Positions 1 through 8,111 are shown, numbered from the stretch's first letter. The stretch is 64,000 nt of DNA from Acetobacter sicerae (GCF_011516765.1 NZ_JAAABN010000001.1:372001-436000), one strand, 5' to 3'. Translations and numbers: made by a program. The notes: a model not told the origin generated them from the sequence alone.

Positions 1-1
1 C

Positions 2-658
2 TCGCTCGTAGGGAATGATGCTCTGATCACGCGTTCACGCAATACATTGCTGCACCAGTTCTTCGCCCAGAGTGATGCGTCGCATATTCTTTTTGCGGAT
101 AGCGATATCGGCTTCGCTCCGGATGCCGTGCCCCGCCTTGTGGCTACCGGAAAAGACCTTGTCGCCGGGCTTTATCCTCTCAAGGATCGTTACTGGGATT
201 CACTCACGGATGTCCTCACCAAGAGAGGCGAGCCGACGGAAACGGCATCCCTGCGCTATGTGGGTGAAAGCACCTCCCTCCACGAACATCAGTCCGACCA
301 TGGTGCGGAAGCGGGTCTCGTCAAGGCAGGTTACGCCGGAACCGGATTCATGCTGATATCCCGACAGGCTGTGCAGCGTATGATCGAAGCTTATCCGGAA
401 ACGCGTTATAAGCGGATCGACGCACCGGTGGGGCAGGACAATTCAGCCGCCGTAGAGACAGATGCCTATGCTCTTTTTGACTGCATGATCGATCCTGAAA
501 CCGGCACCTATCTCAGTGAGGATTTCACTTTCTGCAAACGCTGGCGCGATATTGGTGGTGAGGTCTGGCTCGATACCGGACTGAAACTTTCCCATACTGG
601 CGCATCGACCTTCACGGGAGATCCTTCGCTGCGGATGGGCATTTCCAGAGGCAGGTAG
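2..658 (+). CDS. Glycosyltransferase-like protein, 5' end cut by window
   Basis: The frame is open from base 2, so the gene begins upstream of the window; an internal TTG at 47 is not needed as a start. The visible part is about 218 residues. It holds a hydrophobic strand followed by FADSDIGF, which resembles the DxD nucleotide-sugar and metal site of GT-A fold transferases. Further on are a GYAGTGFMLISR segment and YLSEDFTFCKRW, which resembles the acceptor/base region (ED) of family 2-like enzymes. These features suggest transfer of a sugar to a surface polysaccharide or glycan. The donor and acceptor cannot be told. The downstream neighbour is convergent, so nothing can be said about an operon. 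The fold assignment is moderately safe; the exact family is not. Confidence 0.6.
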   Translation, partial: SLVGNDALITRSRNTLLHQFFAQSDASHILFADSDIGFAPDAVPRLVATGKDLVAGLYPLKDRYWDSLTDVLTKRGEPTETASLRYVGESTSLHEHQSDHGAEAGLVKAGYAGTGFMLISRQAVQRMIEAYPETRYKRIDAPVGQDNSAAVETDAYALFDCMIDPETGTYLSEDFTFCKRWRDIGGEVWLDTGLKLSHTGASTFTGDPSLRMGISRGR

Positions 659-683
659 AAAGCAGAAACGGGAGCGGATCGCC

Positions 684-1499
684 TTAGAAATCCGGCATCG
701 CTCCCGAAAGCATTCCACCCTGTCGTAAGGGCGCCACCTTGCGAGCGAGACCGGTGACATCATCCGTCTCGACCATCAGGCCGCAGACTGTCGCCTCTCC
801 TTCCGCCGGTTGCAGACGCTCACCCGGCATCTTGCGGACAAAGCGCGCAACCGCCGCCTCTTTCTGCATGCCAATGACGCTGTCGTAGTCACCACACATT
901 CCCGCATCGCTCTGAAAAGCCGTCCCTGCCTTGAGAATCCGATGATCAGCGGTCGGAGTGTGCGTATGGGTGCCCACCACCAGCGAGACCTTGCCATCCA
1001 GCACATGACCGAGCGCCCACTTCTCGCTGCTGGCTTCCGCATGCACGTCCACGACGGCCGCCTGCACCGTGACGCCAAGACGGTGTCTTGCAAGCAGCTC
1101 CAGAGTCAGGCGAAACGGATCATCAAGCGGGTCCATGAACAGACGCCCCATGACGTTGACCACCAGCACTTTACGCCCGTCAGCAAGCGTGACGACCGTG
1201 CTGCCCTGCCCCGGTGTGCCGGGAGGAAAGTTCAGCGGCCTCACCACCGCGGGCATTCCGTCGATTTCGCCGATGAGATCACGACGGTCCCATGCGTGAT
1301 TGCCGAGAGTGATGACATCGACGCCGCAACCCATCAGATCCCGAGCAATTCCGGGAGAAAGTCCAAAACCGTGACTGGCGTTCTCGGCGTTGACGATCAC
1401 CAGATCGAGAGACAACTGACGACGCAGTTCCGGCAGGCGTGCCGTCACCCCATCGCGGCCACTCCGCCCCACAATATCTCCCAGAAACAGAATTCTCAC
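684..1499 (-). CDS. ymdB: YmdB/TIGR00282-family metallophosphoesterase
   Basis: This 271-residue protein starts at a GTG, giving MRILFLGDIVGRSG, the conserved N-terminus of the family; an upstream in-frame extension lacks family similarity. Metal ligand motifs are visible: GDIVG (Asp near residue 8), NAEN (about 37), GNHAWD (about 65) and GTHTHTPTADHRI (about 172). Family members are dinuclear-metal phosphodiesterases reported to hydrolyse 2',3'- or 3',5'-cyclic nucleotides. The length is typical (about 260-280). It lies on the same strand as, and 74 bases downstream of, the 5-formyl-THF cyclo-ligase gene, so the two are probably co-transcribed; this neighbour pair is common in Alphaproteobacteria. 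The substrate in this organism is not known. Confidence 0.88.
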   Translation of the reverse strand: MRILFLGDIVGRSGRDGVTARLPELRRQLSLDLVIVNAENASHGFGLSPGIARDLMGCGVDVITLGNHAWDRRDLIGEIDGMPAVVRPLNFPPGTPGQGSTVVTLADGRKVLVVNVMGRLFMDPLDDPFRLTLELLARHRLGVTVQAAVVDVHAEASSEKWALGHVLDGKVSLVVGTHTHTPTADHRILKAGTAFQSDAGMCGDYDSVIGMQKEAAVARFVRKMPGERLQPAEGEATVCGLMVETDDVTGLARKVAPLRQGGMLSGAMPDF

Positions 1500-1573
1500 G
1501 ACATGACTCTCACAATGATCTCCGGTCCCCATAACGCTGATGGTCGGGAATGAAAAAACGCGGCGTGGGCTGC

Positions 1574-2158
1574 CTATGAAAGAAGGTTGCCCACGGGAAT
1601 GACGTCTTCTTTTTCGGTAACGATGACAGGCAACGGCACATCAAACGGCCCCACCGGGATGTGCGGCACTTCCTGCACGGAAAAGGCATACCCTATGGCG
1701 CAGGCATCAGGCAAAGCCGCCAGCGTGCGATCATAATAACCGCCGCCATAACCGAGCCGATATCCGCGTCGGTCAAAAGCCAGCATTGGCACCAGTATCA
1801 CATCCGGCACATCAACCGGACCATCAGGACACACAGTTCCGAATCGTCCCTCGCGCATCGAACAGTCCGGATCCCATTGCCGAAAAATCAGCGGCGACCC
1901 TTTCGGGGGCGTCTCGGGCATCAAAATCTGCCAACCCACTTCATGTAACCGATGAGAGAGGGGCCGCAGGTCAACCTCATCCGGCATCGGCCATACACAG
2001 GCAATCCGGGCAGGCGGACGCCCGCGAAGCCGGGCGTAAAGCCGGTTGCACAACAGGGCGGAGAGGGAGGGATCAGCCTGCTGCAGCGCTGCTTTCATCG
2101 CAAGACGAATGGCGCGCTTGTCGCTGGCTGTCTCGGGGAGATCTCCAGAACCTGTCAT
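1574..2158 (-). CDS. ygfA: 5-formyltetrahydrofolate cyclo-ligase
   Basis: The enzyme converts 5-formyl-THF to 5,10-methenyl-THF using ATP, recycling the stored folate form. The diagnostic glycine-rich motif GYRLGYGGGYYDRTL lies at about residues 135-149. The N-terminal SDKRAIRLAMKAAL matches the basic ATP-binding start of the family (K-x-x-x-R). I chose the ATG at 2158, giving 194 residues. An upstream GTG at 2185 lies inside the 3' stem of the 6S RNA and adds no conserved sequence. The order zapA, 6S RNA, cyclo-ligase on one strand is the arrangement known from E. coli and many proteobacteria, so this coding region is likely transcribed as an extension of the 6S transcript. Confidence 0.92.
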   Translation of the reverse strand: MTGSGDLPETASDKRAIRLAMKAALQQADPSLSALLCNRLYARLRGRPPARIACVWPMPDEVDLRPLSHRLHEVGWQILMPETPPKGSPLIFRQWDPDCSMREGRFGTVCPDGPVDVPDVILVPMLAFDRRGYRLGYGGGYYDRTLAALPDACAIGYAFSVQEVPHIPVGPFDVPLPVIVTEKEDVIPVGNLLS

Positions 2159-2169
2159 GGAGTCGCAAA

Positions 2170-2335
2170 AACCGTGTGGAGCCACCCTGGCCGTTGGACT
2201 TTACAACCTCCAGGACCTGCTAGTGCAGGTGGGCGCCGGAATACCATGACCAAGATCACGACAGAGCCAGCTCCCGAGGAAGTGCTTATCGGCCCAGGGG
2301 ATGAATTGCCTGACGCACCGGGCAGCCCCACAGAC
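2170..2335 (-). ncRNA. ssrS: 6S RNA (ssrS)
   Basis: The stretch between zapA and the cyclo-ligase gene folds as expected for 6S RNA. On the minus strand the 5' segment GTGGGGCTGCCC (2331 down to 2320) pairs without a gap with GGGTGGCTCCAC (2186 down to 2175), using only Watson-Crick and G-U pairs. Inside it, CCCCTGGGCCGATAAG closely resembles the E. coli 6S segment CCCCTGAGCCGATA. The length of about 165 nt and the zapA-ssrS-ygfA order agree with the family. 6S RNA binds the housekeeping RNA polymerase holoenzyme in stationary phase as an open-promoter mimic. The ends are estimated from the closing stem; the transcription start was not identified. Confidence 0.82.
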
Positions 2336-2340
2336 ATAAT

Positions 2341-2679
2341 CTAGTCTGCCTCAAGCGCTGCCGCAATGGTTTCCGCGCGCTCAGCCAATAAAGATAATTC
2401 ATCCATGAGACGCGCATTCTCTCTTGCCGCTGCTTCACCGGCCGCAATCGCCTTGCTGGCCTCGGTGGAAATCAGCTCAGCCGTCAGGTCCGAGAGTTCG
2501 TCGGCCATCAGAAGGGACGCCAGAACAAGGATTTTGGCCTCGCCGCTGAAGCCAAGCGCCCTGACCCGCGCCACCCGCTTGCTGACCTCCTGCGCCATAT
2601 CGAGAAGATGGCGCTCCTCTCCGGGCTCACACCCGATCTGATAGGCATACCCGTTGATGCGGACTGTTACCTGCGGCAT
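2341..2679 (-). CDS. zapA: Cell division protein ZapA
   Basis: This 112-residue protein has the ZapA N-terminal fold (TVRINGYAYQIGCEPGEERHLLDMA) and the helix KILVLASLLMADELSDL, followed by a predicted coiled coil from about residue 70 to the end. ZapA binds FtsZ at midcell and bundles its filaments. It starts three bases after the stop of the upstream 127-codon gene, so the two are cotranscribed. The 6S RNA follows immediately downstream. Length and neighbours are ordinary for Alphaproteobacteria. Confidence 0.9.
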   Translation of the reverse strand: MPQVTVRINGYAYQIGCEPGEERHLLDMAQEVSKRVARVRALGFSGEAKILVLASLLMADELSDLTAELISTEASKAIAAGEAAARENARLMDELSLLAERAETIAAALEAD

Positions 2680-2682
2680 GAA

Positions 2683-3066
2683 TCAGTATCCTTCGCCGTG
2701 CTGTGACGCATCATGGTCGGAAACGTGTCTCCAGCCGTCATCCTGATTGTGCGCTTCCGGCGCCGGATCGGGCACGCCACCGGACTGCTCGTGCGACGCG
2801 AAGTCTGCCGATATTTCAACCGGTTCTTCCTGTGGTTGGGCCGGAGCCAACTCTCCCAGTATATTTTTCACGTCGACCATCAGCGCATCAAGTGACGCTA
2901 TCGCTGCCTGGACATCCGGCTGCGGCCCCTCGACCACTGCTTCGGGCACAGAAGGCTGCGCTTCTTCCCTGCGGTGTTCCAGTGCGAAGGCGATCCTGTC
3001 CAGAGCAGAGCGAAGTCGTGAAACAGGATCGACAGGCCTATTGTTGTCCGGCTTGTTCTCGCTCAT
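2683..3066 (-). CDS. Conserved hypothetical protein upstream of zapA
   Basis: This 127-residue protein starts at the ATG giving MSENKPDNN; longer in-frame extensions would add a basic segment that looks like leader sequence. Residues 15-75 form a charged, alanine-rich region (SRLRSALDRIAFALEHRR and QAAIASLDALMVDVKNIL) that could be helical or coiled coil. The C-terminal half is acidic and rich in Pro, Glu, Asp and His, so probably disordered. It is tightly linked to zapA (3-base gap), in the slot where Alphaproteobacteria often carry a small DUF4164-like coiled-coil protein. A role in cell division is inferred from position only. Confidence 0.65.
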   Translation of the reverse strand: MSENKPDNNRPVDPVSRLRSALDRIAFALEHRREEAQPSVPEAVVEGPQPDVQAAIASLDALMVDVKNILGELAPAQPQEEPVEISADFASHEQSGGVPDPAPEAHNQDDGWRHVSDHDASQHGEGY

Positions 3067-3143
3067 ATGCGCACGTGACTCCGCCTTATGTACATCTTTG
3101 GAAGTTTGTTTAGAAATCACCCGCAAAGGATTGAACGTCAAGC

Positions 3144-3596
3144 ATGATCCGGCAAATCCGCCCGCATCTTTCCAAGGAAAATGACGATAGCAAACCTGGC
3201 TGTGCTTTCCTGGTTTCCACTTTGCGGGAAGCGTTCGGTGCGCTCAGGTCGGCTCAAGCGCGCGGATGTTCCGACATTATCCTCATTTCCCCCCCGGGAG
3301 CGGCCGGTTTCATGGGAGCCCCATGGTGGATGGCCATGATGGCACAATTGAGGAGCCTTCAGGAGGCAGATCACGCCTCCCTTCCCTTCATTGATATTCT
3401 TGATTGCGGCAGCCAGGCAGGCCGGGCCGTGTCGGCGCTGACACGGGGGCAGAAACATATCGTGTTCGATCCTGCCTCCCCGCAACGAAAGGCCGTGGAG
3501 ATGCTGGCGGCGTCACTCGGTGCGACCGTCCTTTTTAAACGGCCTGACGGGATTCAGTCTTTCCCTCTTGGCATCGCCCACTCTTCCGGGGAATAA
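3144..3596 (+). CDS. Conserved hypothetical protein, operon with ThiE-like gene
   Basis: This is a 150-residue protein that I cannot assign by motif. It has alternating hydrophobic and alanine-rich segments (GCSDIILISPPGAAGFMG, LPFIDILDCGSQAGRAV, VEMLAASLGATVLFKRPDG) that suggest an alpha/beta fold. The first segment resembles a strand followed by a glycine-rich turn, and no signal peptide is evident. It is transcribed divergently from the zapA operon and ends 36 bases before the ThiE-like gene, so the two probably form one operon. Coding status is supported by the clean start position relative to the divergent gene and by codon use like its neighbours. No function is claimed. Confidence 0.6.
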   Translation: MIRQIRPHLSKENDDSKPGCAFLVSTLREAFGALRSAQARGCSDIILISPPGAAGFMGAPWWMAMMAQLRSLQEADHASLPFIDILDCGSQAGRAVSALTRGQKHIVFDPASPQRKAVEMLAASLGATVLFKRPDGIQSFPLGIAHSSGE

Positions 3597-3632
3597 GCCT
3601 CTTCACAGACAACCCCGTTCTCGGAGACTGGA

Positions 3633-4304
3633 ATGAGCAGCAAGCAGCCCGACACGGGACGACTGACAGAAGCCTGTGAAGGATATCTTGTCACTCCTCC
3701 GTTGCTGGAAGCCGCCTCTTTTGCCGACCGGCTCGATCATGCCTTGACGGTGCTGCCTGTAGCAGCTGTGCGACTGAGACTTGCAGAAACCTCTTCCGAA
3801 ACGATGAAGCGGACGATTCTCGATATCCGGGAAATCATGGACCGGCATGACGCTGCGCTGATGCTTGATGGTTTTCCTGAACTGGTGCGCCAGACAGGAT
3901 GCGACGGTGCGCATGTGGAAGCGGAAGACGTTGCAGCGGCGCGAAAGATCCTGGGCGACGATTTTCAGCTCGGCGCCGCGTGCGGTTTTAGCCGGGATCT
4001 GGCGATGTTGGCCGGTGAAAAAGGTGCCGATTACGTGGCTTTCGGGCCATTTGGCGCTGAATCCGAAACGGAAGGCCTCGCTCTTCTGACGTGGTGGCGG
4101 GAAATGATGGAATTGCCTGTTGTCGCCGCCTACAGTCCAGCGTCAGAGATGGCCGACCTTCCCCTCCCCGAAATGCTGCACACATTGGCAACGACGGCAG
4201 ATTTTCTGGCGTTAGGCGTCACTCAGGACGGCCACTCTTTTGACGCCCTCTGGCAGACGCCGGAAAAATTCCTGCCCTTGTTCGCTGAAACCGTTAAAGG
4301 CTGA
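3633..4304 (+). CDS. Thiamine phosphate synthase (ThiE/TenI)-like protein, degenerate
   Basis: This 223-residue protein has the TIM-barrel spacing of ThiE: a VRLRLAE strand where ThiE has VQLREK, then DGAHVEAED for DGVHLGQ.D, then GADYVAFGPFGAES for GADY.G.GP.FPT.TK. Several positions that in ThiE contact the pyrimidine or pyrophosphate appear changed: the Q-x-R-x-K pattern is R-L-R-L-A, the Thr/Lys after the GP turn are absent, and the usual IGGI strand near the C-terminus reads VVAAYSPAS. It may be a TenI-like or regulatory paralogue rather than an active synthase. No thiamine riboswitch was seen upstream. It ends 12 bases before the convergent NadB-like gene. Confidence 0.65.
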   Translation: MSSKQPDTGRLTEACEGYLVTPPLLEAASFADRLDHALTVLPVAAVRLRLAETSSETMKRTILDIREIMDRHDAALMLDGFPELVRQTGCDGAHVEAEDVAAARKILGDDFQLGAACGFSRDLAMLAGEKGADYVAFGPFGAESETEGLALLTWWREMMELPVVAAYSPASEMADLPLPEMLHTLATTADFLALGVTQDGHSFDALWQTPEKFLPLFAETVKG

Positions 4305-4316
4305 GTGAAACTGCCC

Positions 4317-5843
4317 TCAGGAAGCGGTTGGATGATGGTCCAGCGTTGTCAGCGAGCCAGCTGAATCCAGCGTGTTGAGATCATGCACATCGTAGGCGAT
4401 GGATCTCACCATGGCTGCGAGGGATTTTTCGCACAGTTCCGTATGATGAGCTGAACTGGCTTCTGCCGTGAAATCGGAACGGAAGTGAGCGCCCCGGCTT
4501 TCTTCCCTCTGATAGGCGGAAATCATCATCATCTGAGCCACCAGCGCCGCATCGTCGCAGGATGCCAGACGGGAAACGCGAAACAGCGCCTGCCGCAGGG
4601 AAGCACCTTCACGCACCGGTCCCAGAGCCATCTTCACAAGTGGACGCAACATTTCCTCGACACCGTTAGGCACGGAGAGATCAGGCGTTATCATGGACAC
4701 GTCGATCCGCGTGTTTTTCGTTTCATTCAGCACGCTCTCGGCAACCATCTCACTGCAGACAATCATCTCCAGCAAAGGGTTGGCCGGGAGTGCGGATGCA
4801 CCATGCAGACCGGTACTCGCACACTCACCACACGCCCACAGGCCCGAAATGGATGTCCTGCCCGCGATGTCGGCCCTGATCCCGCCAATATGGAAAGCAG
4901 CCGCAGTCTTTACAGGTAAAGCCTCATTGCGGGGATCAAGACCGACACTCCTGCACCGTTTCAGAAAGCGATCCAGATGGTCACCCGCAATCGCGGGCTG
5001 GCCGGAAATCTGCTTGCTCAGATCGAGAAAGACCGAGTGGCCTGCATCCCCGCTCTGCTGGACAAAGCGGGCGAGACCATCCGAATCTTTCTCTGTCACA
5101 TCCAGCTGCTTGCCATTTTCATCCAGAAGAGAAACCTGTCCTTCCCATAAATCCGACGGAACAGTGAAGCTGCTTTTGCCAGTGGTTTCGGTGGACAGGG
5201 CGAAAGGATCGAACCGGACAAATTCCATGTCGCACAGTGTCGCGCCAGCTCTCGCTGCGATCGCCATGCACGAACCCACTCCATGCGAAGAGCCGAGATC
5301 ATCTCCAAAGAGACCGCATGCTCCACTGCCCGCCATGATAACGGCATCCGTATCAAGAATGCCGGTTTTATCACCAGTCGCGAGAACTGCGCCCCTGACG
5401 TGACCTTCTACAAGAATGAGCTGTCGTAACGCGGTCGCAGGAATGATCGTGACATTCTGTCTTTTCGCCAGAATCCCGAACAGGATGGCATAAAGAGCGC
5501 TTTCCGAATCCGGCCATCCATGCGTTCTGATGAAATCAAACTTTGCAAGACCGGCCAAAGCCTGATCCATTCGCCCCATGACGCACTGTACGACATCAAG
5601 TCGCGCCAGTCCCTTTCCGACCCTGAGCGTGTGCGCAGCTCTCTCCGCAGAGGAACCCGTTTCTTTCAGAAGAGAGAACAGACAGTCCGCGCCTGTATCT
5701 GTGACCTGAGGTTCCCTCCCGGCAATGAGAATGCAGGGCGCATCATTCATGTGCAGAGCGACAAGAACTCCGGCAATCCCGGCACCGACAATCAGTGGCT
5801 GTCCACGCAGTTTTTCAAGATTGACGGTATGAGCCGCAACCAT
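4317..5843 (-). CDS. nadB: L-aspartate oxidase-like flavoprotein (NadB family), altered active site
   Basis: This 508-residue protein of the NadB/succinate dehydrogenase flavoprotein family starts at an ATG after an AGGAAG ribosome site. The N-terminus has a dinucleotide motif (LIVGAGIAGVLVAL). The C-terminal signature GRTSISGLWACGECASTGLHGA matches NadB closely, and ESRGAHF near the end matches the NadB helical tail ESRGLHF. The positions I align with the catalytic residues of E. coli NadB differ, however: FHP reads FDP, ALRGEG reads DLWEGQ, AAHYT reads AAAFH, and GANRMAS reads GASALPA. NadB oxidises aspartate to iminoaspartate in NAD synthesis, but this copy may do something else. The neighbouring NrtR-like regulator supports an NAD link. 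Confidence 0.75.
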   Translation of the reverse strand: MVAAHTVNLEKLRGQPLIVGAGIAGVLVALHMNDAPCILIAGREPQVTDTGADCLFSLLKETGSSAERAAHTLRVGKGLARLDVVQCVMGRMDQALAGLAKFDFIRTHGWPDSESALYAILFGILAKRQNVTIIPATALRQLILVEGHVRGAVLATGDKTGILDTDAVIMAGSGACGLFGDDLGSSHGVGSCMAIAARAGATLCDMEFVRFDPFALSTETTGKSSFTVPSDLWEGQVSLLDENGKQLDVTEKDSDGLARFVQQSGDAGHSVFLDLSKQISGQPAIAGDHLDRFLKRCRSVGLDPRNEALPVKTAAAFHIGGIRADIAGRTSISGLWACGECASTGLHGASALPANPLLEMIVCSEMVAESVLNETKNTRIDVSMITPDLSVPNGVEEMLRPLVKMALGPVREGASLRQALFRVSRLASCDDAALVAQMMMISAYQREESRGAHFRSDFTAEASSAHHTELCEKSLAAMVRSIAYDVHDLNTLDSAGSLTTLDHHPTAS

Positions 5844-6000
5844 GCCACTTCCTTTTCTGTGTCGCACCGGTTTCTTACAGACCCAGTTCACAACTCTGCT
5901 TTTCTGCCATTGCGCTGCATGGGCAGGCCTGCCGCGCAACCAGGCCAGACTGTTCCACCGGAACTTGGAGAGCCAATACCCCCTTTTCCCAGAGAAAAGT

Positions 6001-6016
6001 CAGTAAAGAGTTACTG
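6001..6016. promoter_or_regulatory. Candidate NrtR operator upstream of nadB-like gene
   Basis: CAGTAA-AGAG-TTACTG is a perfect 6-bp inverted repeat with a 4-base spacer. It lies 158 bases upstream of the nadB-like start and 25 bases downstream of the nrtR-like stop, on the minus strand. NrtR proteins bind palindromic sites in front of NAD biosynthesis genes, so this is a natural candidate, but the match to a published consensus was not tested. Confidence 0.4.
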
Positions 6017-6040
6017 CTGAATCAGTCATGGTAACGGGGT

Positions 6041-7003
6041 CTAATTCTCATCGCGGGCCTCATCCTGATTTTTTGCTCTTCTGCGATGCGAAAAAAGCAG
6101 ATTTTCGATTGTTTCGGTATCAGTCAGTGTTTCAGCCAGCGGGAGGACCAGCGACATGCCCTGGGCATTGCGGGCAACAGTCACATCGTTTTTAAATCGA
6201 AACAATCTGGCGGGACGGCCAAATATCTCGTCACTGACGCCGCCTGCTTCTTCAATCAGTCCGCAATTCGATACGCTCCTGCGAAACGCCTGCTTGTCCA
6301 GCGTCTCCCCCAGAACACCTTCCATGGACGCCTGAAACTGCGGAATGGTGAAGCGCTCAGGCATAAGTTCCACCGGCATGGACAATGATCTGAGCGGTTT
6401 ACGGAGATGCCCCAGCCCCTGCGCCAGCCACCTGTAAAATCTGCTGTCTGCAAGGGTCATCATATCCACCTGCCCGTCTCCAGGCAGATATCCGGACTCA
6501 ATGAGCGCCCCGCAGCGTTCAGAGGCAAGTTCGGGACGCCATCGCGAGCCTTCGAGCGCAAAGAGCACGCATACCTTTTTACGCGCCCCCACCTGTTCGG
6601 ACGTTGTCGGTGGCGTGACCTGTGTGAGCAGGAATTCCCCCAGCCGGTTTTTGAGCGTGACACCGTGATGGTTTCTCTGATCCTCCCAAGGTAAAAAATC
6701 GTAACAGGATGACCAGCCGCGTCCGTCTCCCCCGGTCTGCGTTGTGACAAGATACGGAATCTCCAGAATTTTCCGTCCGTCCGGAGTCTGTTCCATTCCG
6801 ACCGGCAACTGCTCGGCGCAGGCGGAAAAAACACGACGGCGCGTCACGATCAGCGCCTCAAGAGCCTCACGGATCTGTCCTTCCCCTGCGCCAGAAAACT
6901 GCATATGCGGCAGCCCGCCATGTCCATCCGTCAGAACAAGTGGTTCGCCTGCCTGCAAGGCCACAGGCACCGCAGCAATGATGACCCCGGTTCCCTCCTT
7001 CAT
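6041..7003 (-). CDS. nrtR: NrtR-type Nudix-related transcriptional regulator
   Basis: This 320-residue protein has an N-terminal region (about 1-200) with the strand order of a Nudix-like ligand domain but no intact Nudix box. Its C-terminal winged-helix segment (FTIPQFQASMEGVLGETLD, KQAFRRSVSNCGLIEE, FGRPARLFRF, about 220-275) matches the DNA-binding domain of NrtR regulators, especially the FRR and GRPARL(F/Y)RF elements. NrtR represses NAD metabolism genes and is relieved by ADP-ribose or related ligands. It lies directly upstream of the nadB-like gene on the same strand, which fits. The protein is longer than common NrtR proteins (about 230-250 residues), mainly in the first domain. Confidence 0.72.
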   Translation of the reverse strand: MKEGTGVIIAAVPVALQAGEPLVLTDGHGGLPHMQFSGAGEGQIREALEALIVTRRRVFSACAEQLPVGMEQTPDGRKILEIPYLVTTQTGGDGRGWSSCYDFLPWEDQRNHHGVTLKNRLGEFLLTQVTPPTTSEQVGARKKVCVLFALEGSRWRPELASERCGALIESGYLPGDGQVDMMTLADSRFYRWLAQGLGHLRKPLRSLSMPVELMPERFTIPQFQASMEGVLGETLDKQAFRRSVSNCGLIEEAGGVSDEIFGRPARLFRFKNDVTVARNAQGMSLVLPLAETLTDTETIENLLFSHRRRAKNQDEARDEN

Positions 7004-7409
7004 GTTGGGCGGATCATGTCAGCCACGTCTTCGGCTCACTTTGCTGGACGATGCTCCCGTGCGACGCTCATCGTTCCGTTGTTTCAGACGAGCGTACGCG
7101 CTCCCATACATACCTCCAGCTCCGGCCCTTCGTTCCGGTTCCACGGCTTGCGGGCCCGGCTATCCGTGAAAAGCCGTTTTTAATCCCGTACAATTCTTCT
7201 GAAACATTGCGGGATACGCGCGACAGGACAAGCGAAACCATTGCCGGGTTGTCAACGCTTTCCTGTCCATTATGTCATAGCTGTTGCGCCGCAATAACTT
7301 TTCCTGTCGTCAGAAACCCAACGGCCCTCCGGAGTTTTATAATACGTGCGCGGCGTGCTACGCTGACGCCAGGATATGCAAATTTTTCCTTATTATAGAG
7401 AGGGTCACG
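7004..7409. other. Intergenic region, divergent promoters for nrtR-like and carbonic anhydrase genes
   Basis: No gene was found in these 406 bases. A TATAAT hexamer at 7338-7343 is a candidate -10 box for the carbonic anhydrase gene, but no good -35 box sits at the right distance. A GAGAGGG ribosome site lies just before the ATG at 7410. TTGCGCCGCAA near 7284 is a short palindrome. No RNA structure was recognised. Confidence 0.4.
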
Positions 7410-8096
7410 ATGGCCGCCACCAGCGCCAGAGAAAGTCTCATTGCCCTTCTACGCGGTGTTGAAAAGTTCAACACCGAGGTTTTCCCTGAAAAGCAGAATC
7501 TTTTTCAAGGGCTGGCAGAAGGGCAATCGCCCAGCACACTGTTCATCGCCTGCGCAGACAGCCGGGTAAACCCCACGCTTATTACCCAGACGGATCCGGG
7601 CAACCTTTTCGTCCTGCGTAATATCGGCAATATCGTCCCTGCTTACGGCGAAATGCTCGGCGGCGTCTCTTCGGCTATTGAATACGCAGTACAGGCTCTG
7701 GGCGTCTCCAGTATCATCGTCTGCGGTCACTCCAACTGCGGCGCCATGACAGCCCTGCTGGACCCGGATCCTTCCAAGCTGGACAAGATGCCCACGGTCA
7801 AATCCTGGCTGCGCAATGCAGAAGCGGCAAAAGCCGTCATCGGCGCTCTCAGCAGCACGGATGTCGGACCGGCGACTGTCCGCAGCCTCTCGGAACAGAA
7901 CGTGCTGCTGCAGATCTCCCATCTGCGCACGCATCCATCCGTTGCAGCGGCGCTTGCCCAGAATAAACTGATCCTTCAGGGCTGGTTCTATGACATCGGA
8001 ACGGGTGAAGTGATGGTGCTGGACGAACAGGCCCGCAAAACCATTTCGATCGACGAAGCCATTGAGCATCTGGAACAGGCCCAGACCGCCGCCTGA
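7410..8096 (+). CDS. Beta-class carbonic anhydrase
   Basis: This 228-residue cytosolic zinc enzyme interconverts CO2 and bicarbonate. The zinc ligand motifs are present: CADSR (Cys and Asp/Arg dyad, about residue 47) and HSNCGAM (His and Cys, about 107). GNLFVLRNIGN and the SSAIEYAV helix between them are standard for the class. I chose the ATG at 7410, preceded by GAGAGGG, because the upstream in-frame extension is not protein-like. Bicarbonate supply for carboxylations such as the accA-dependent acetyl-CoA carboxylase is the likely role. The gene ends 15 bases before the EEP-family gene, so the two may be cotranscribed. Confidence 0.92.
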   Translation: MAATSARESLIALLRGVEKFNTEVFPEKQNLFQGLAEGQSPSTLFIACADSRVNPTLITQTDPGNLFVLRNIGNIVPAYGEMLGGVSSAIEYAVQALGVSSIIVCGHSNCGAMTALLDPDPSKLDKMPTVKSWLRNAEAAKAVIGALSSTDVGPATVRSLSEQNVLLQISHLRTHPSVAAALAQNKLILQGWFYDIGTGEVMVLDEQARKTISIDEAIEHLEQAQTAA

Positions 8097-8111
8097 GATT
8101 ATGCTTCCCTG

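Noticed and set aside
2186..2340. Frames of about 60-130 codons on both strands over the zapA-cyclo-ligase spacer
   Set aside because: The bases are explained by the 6S RNA structure, and none has a ribosome site or family likeness.
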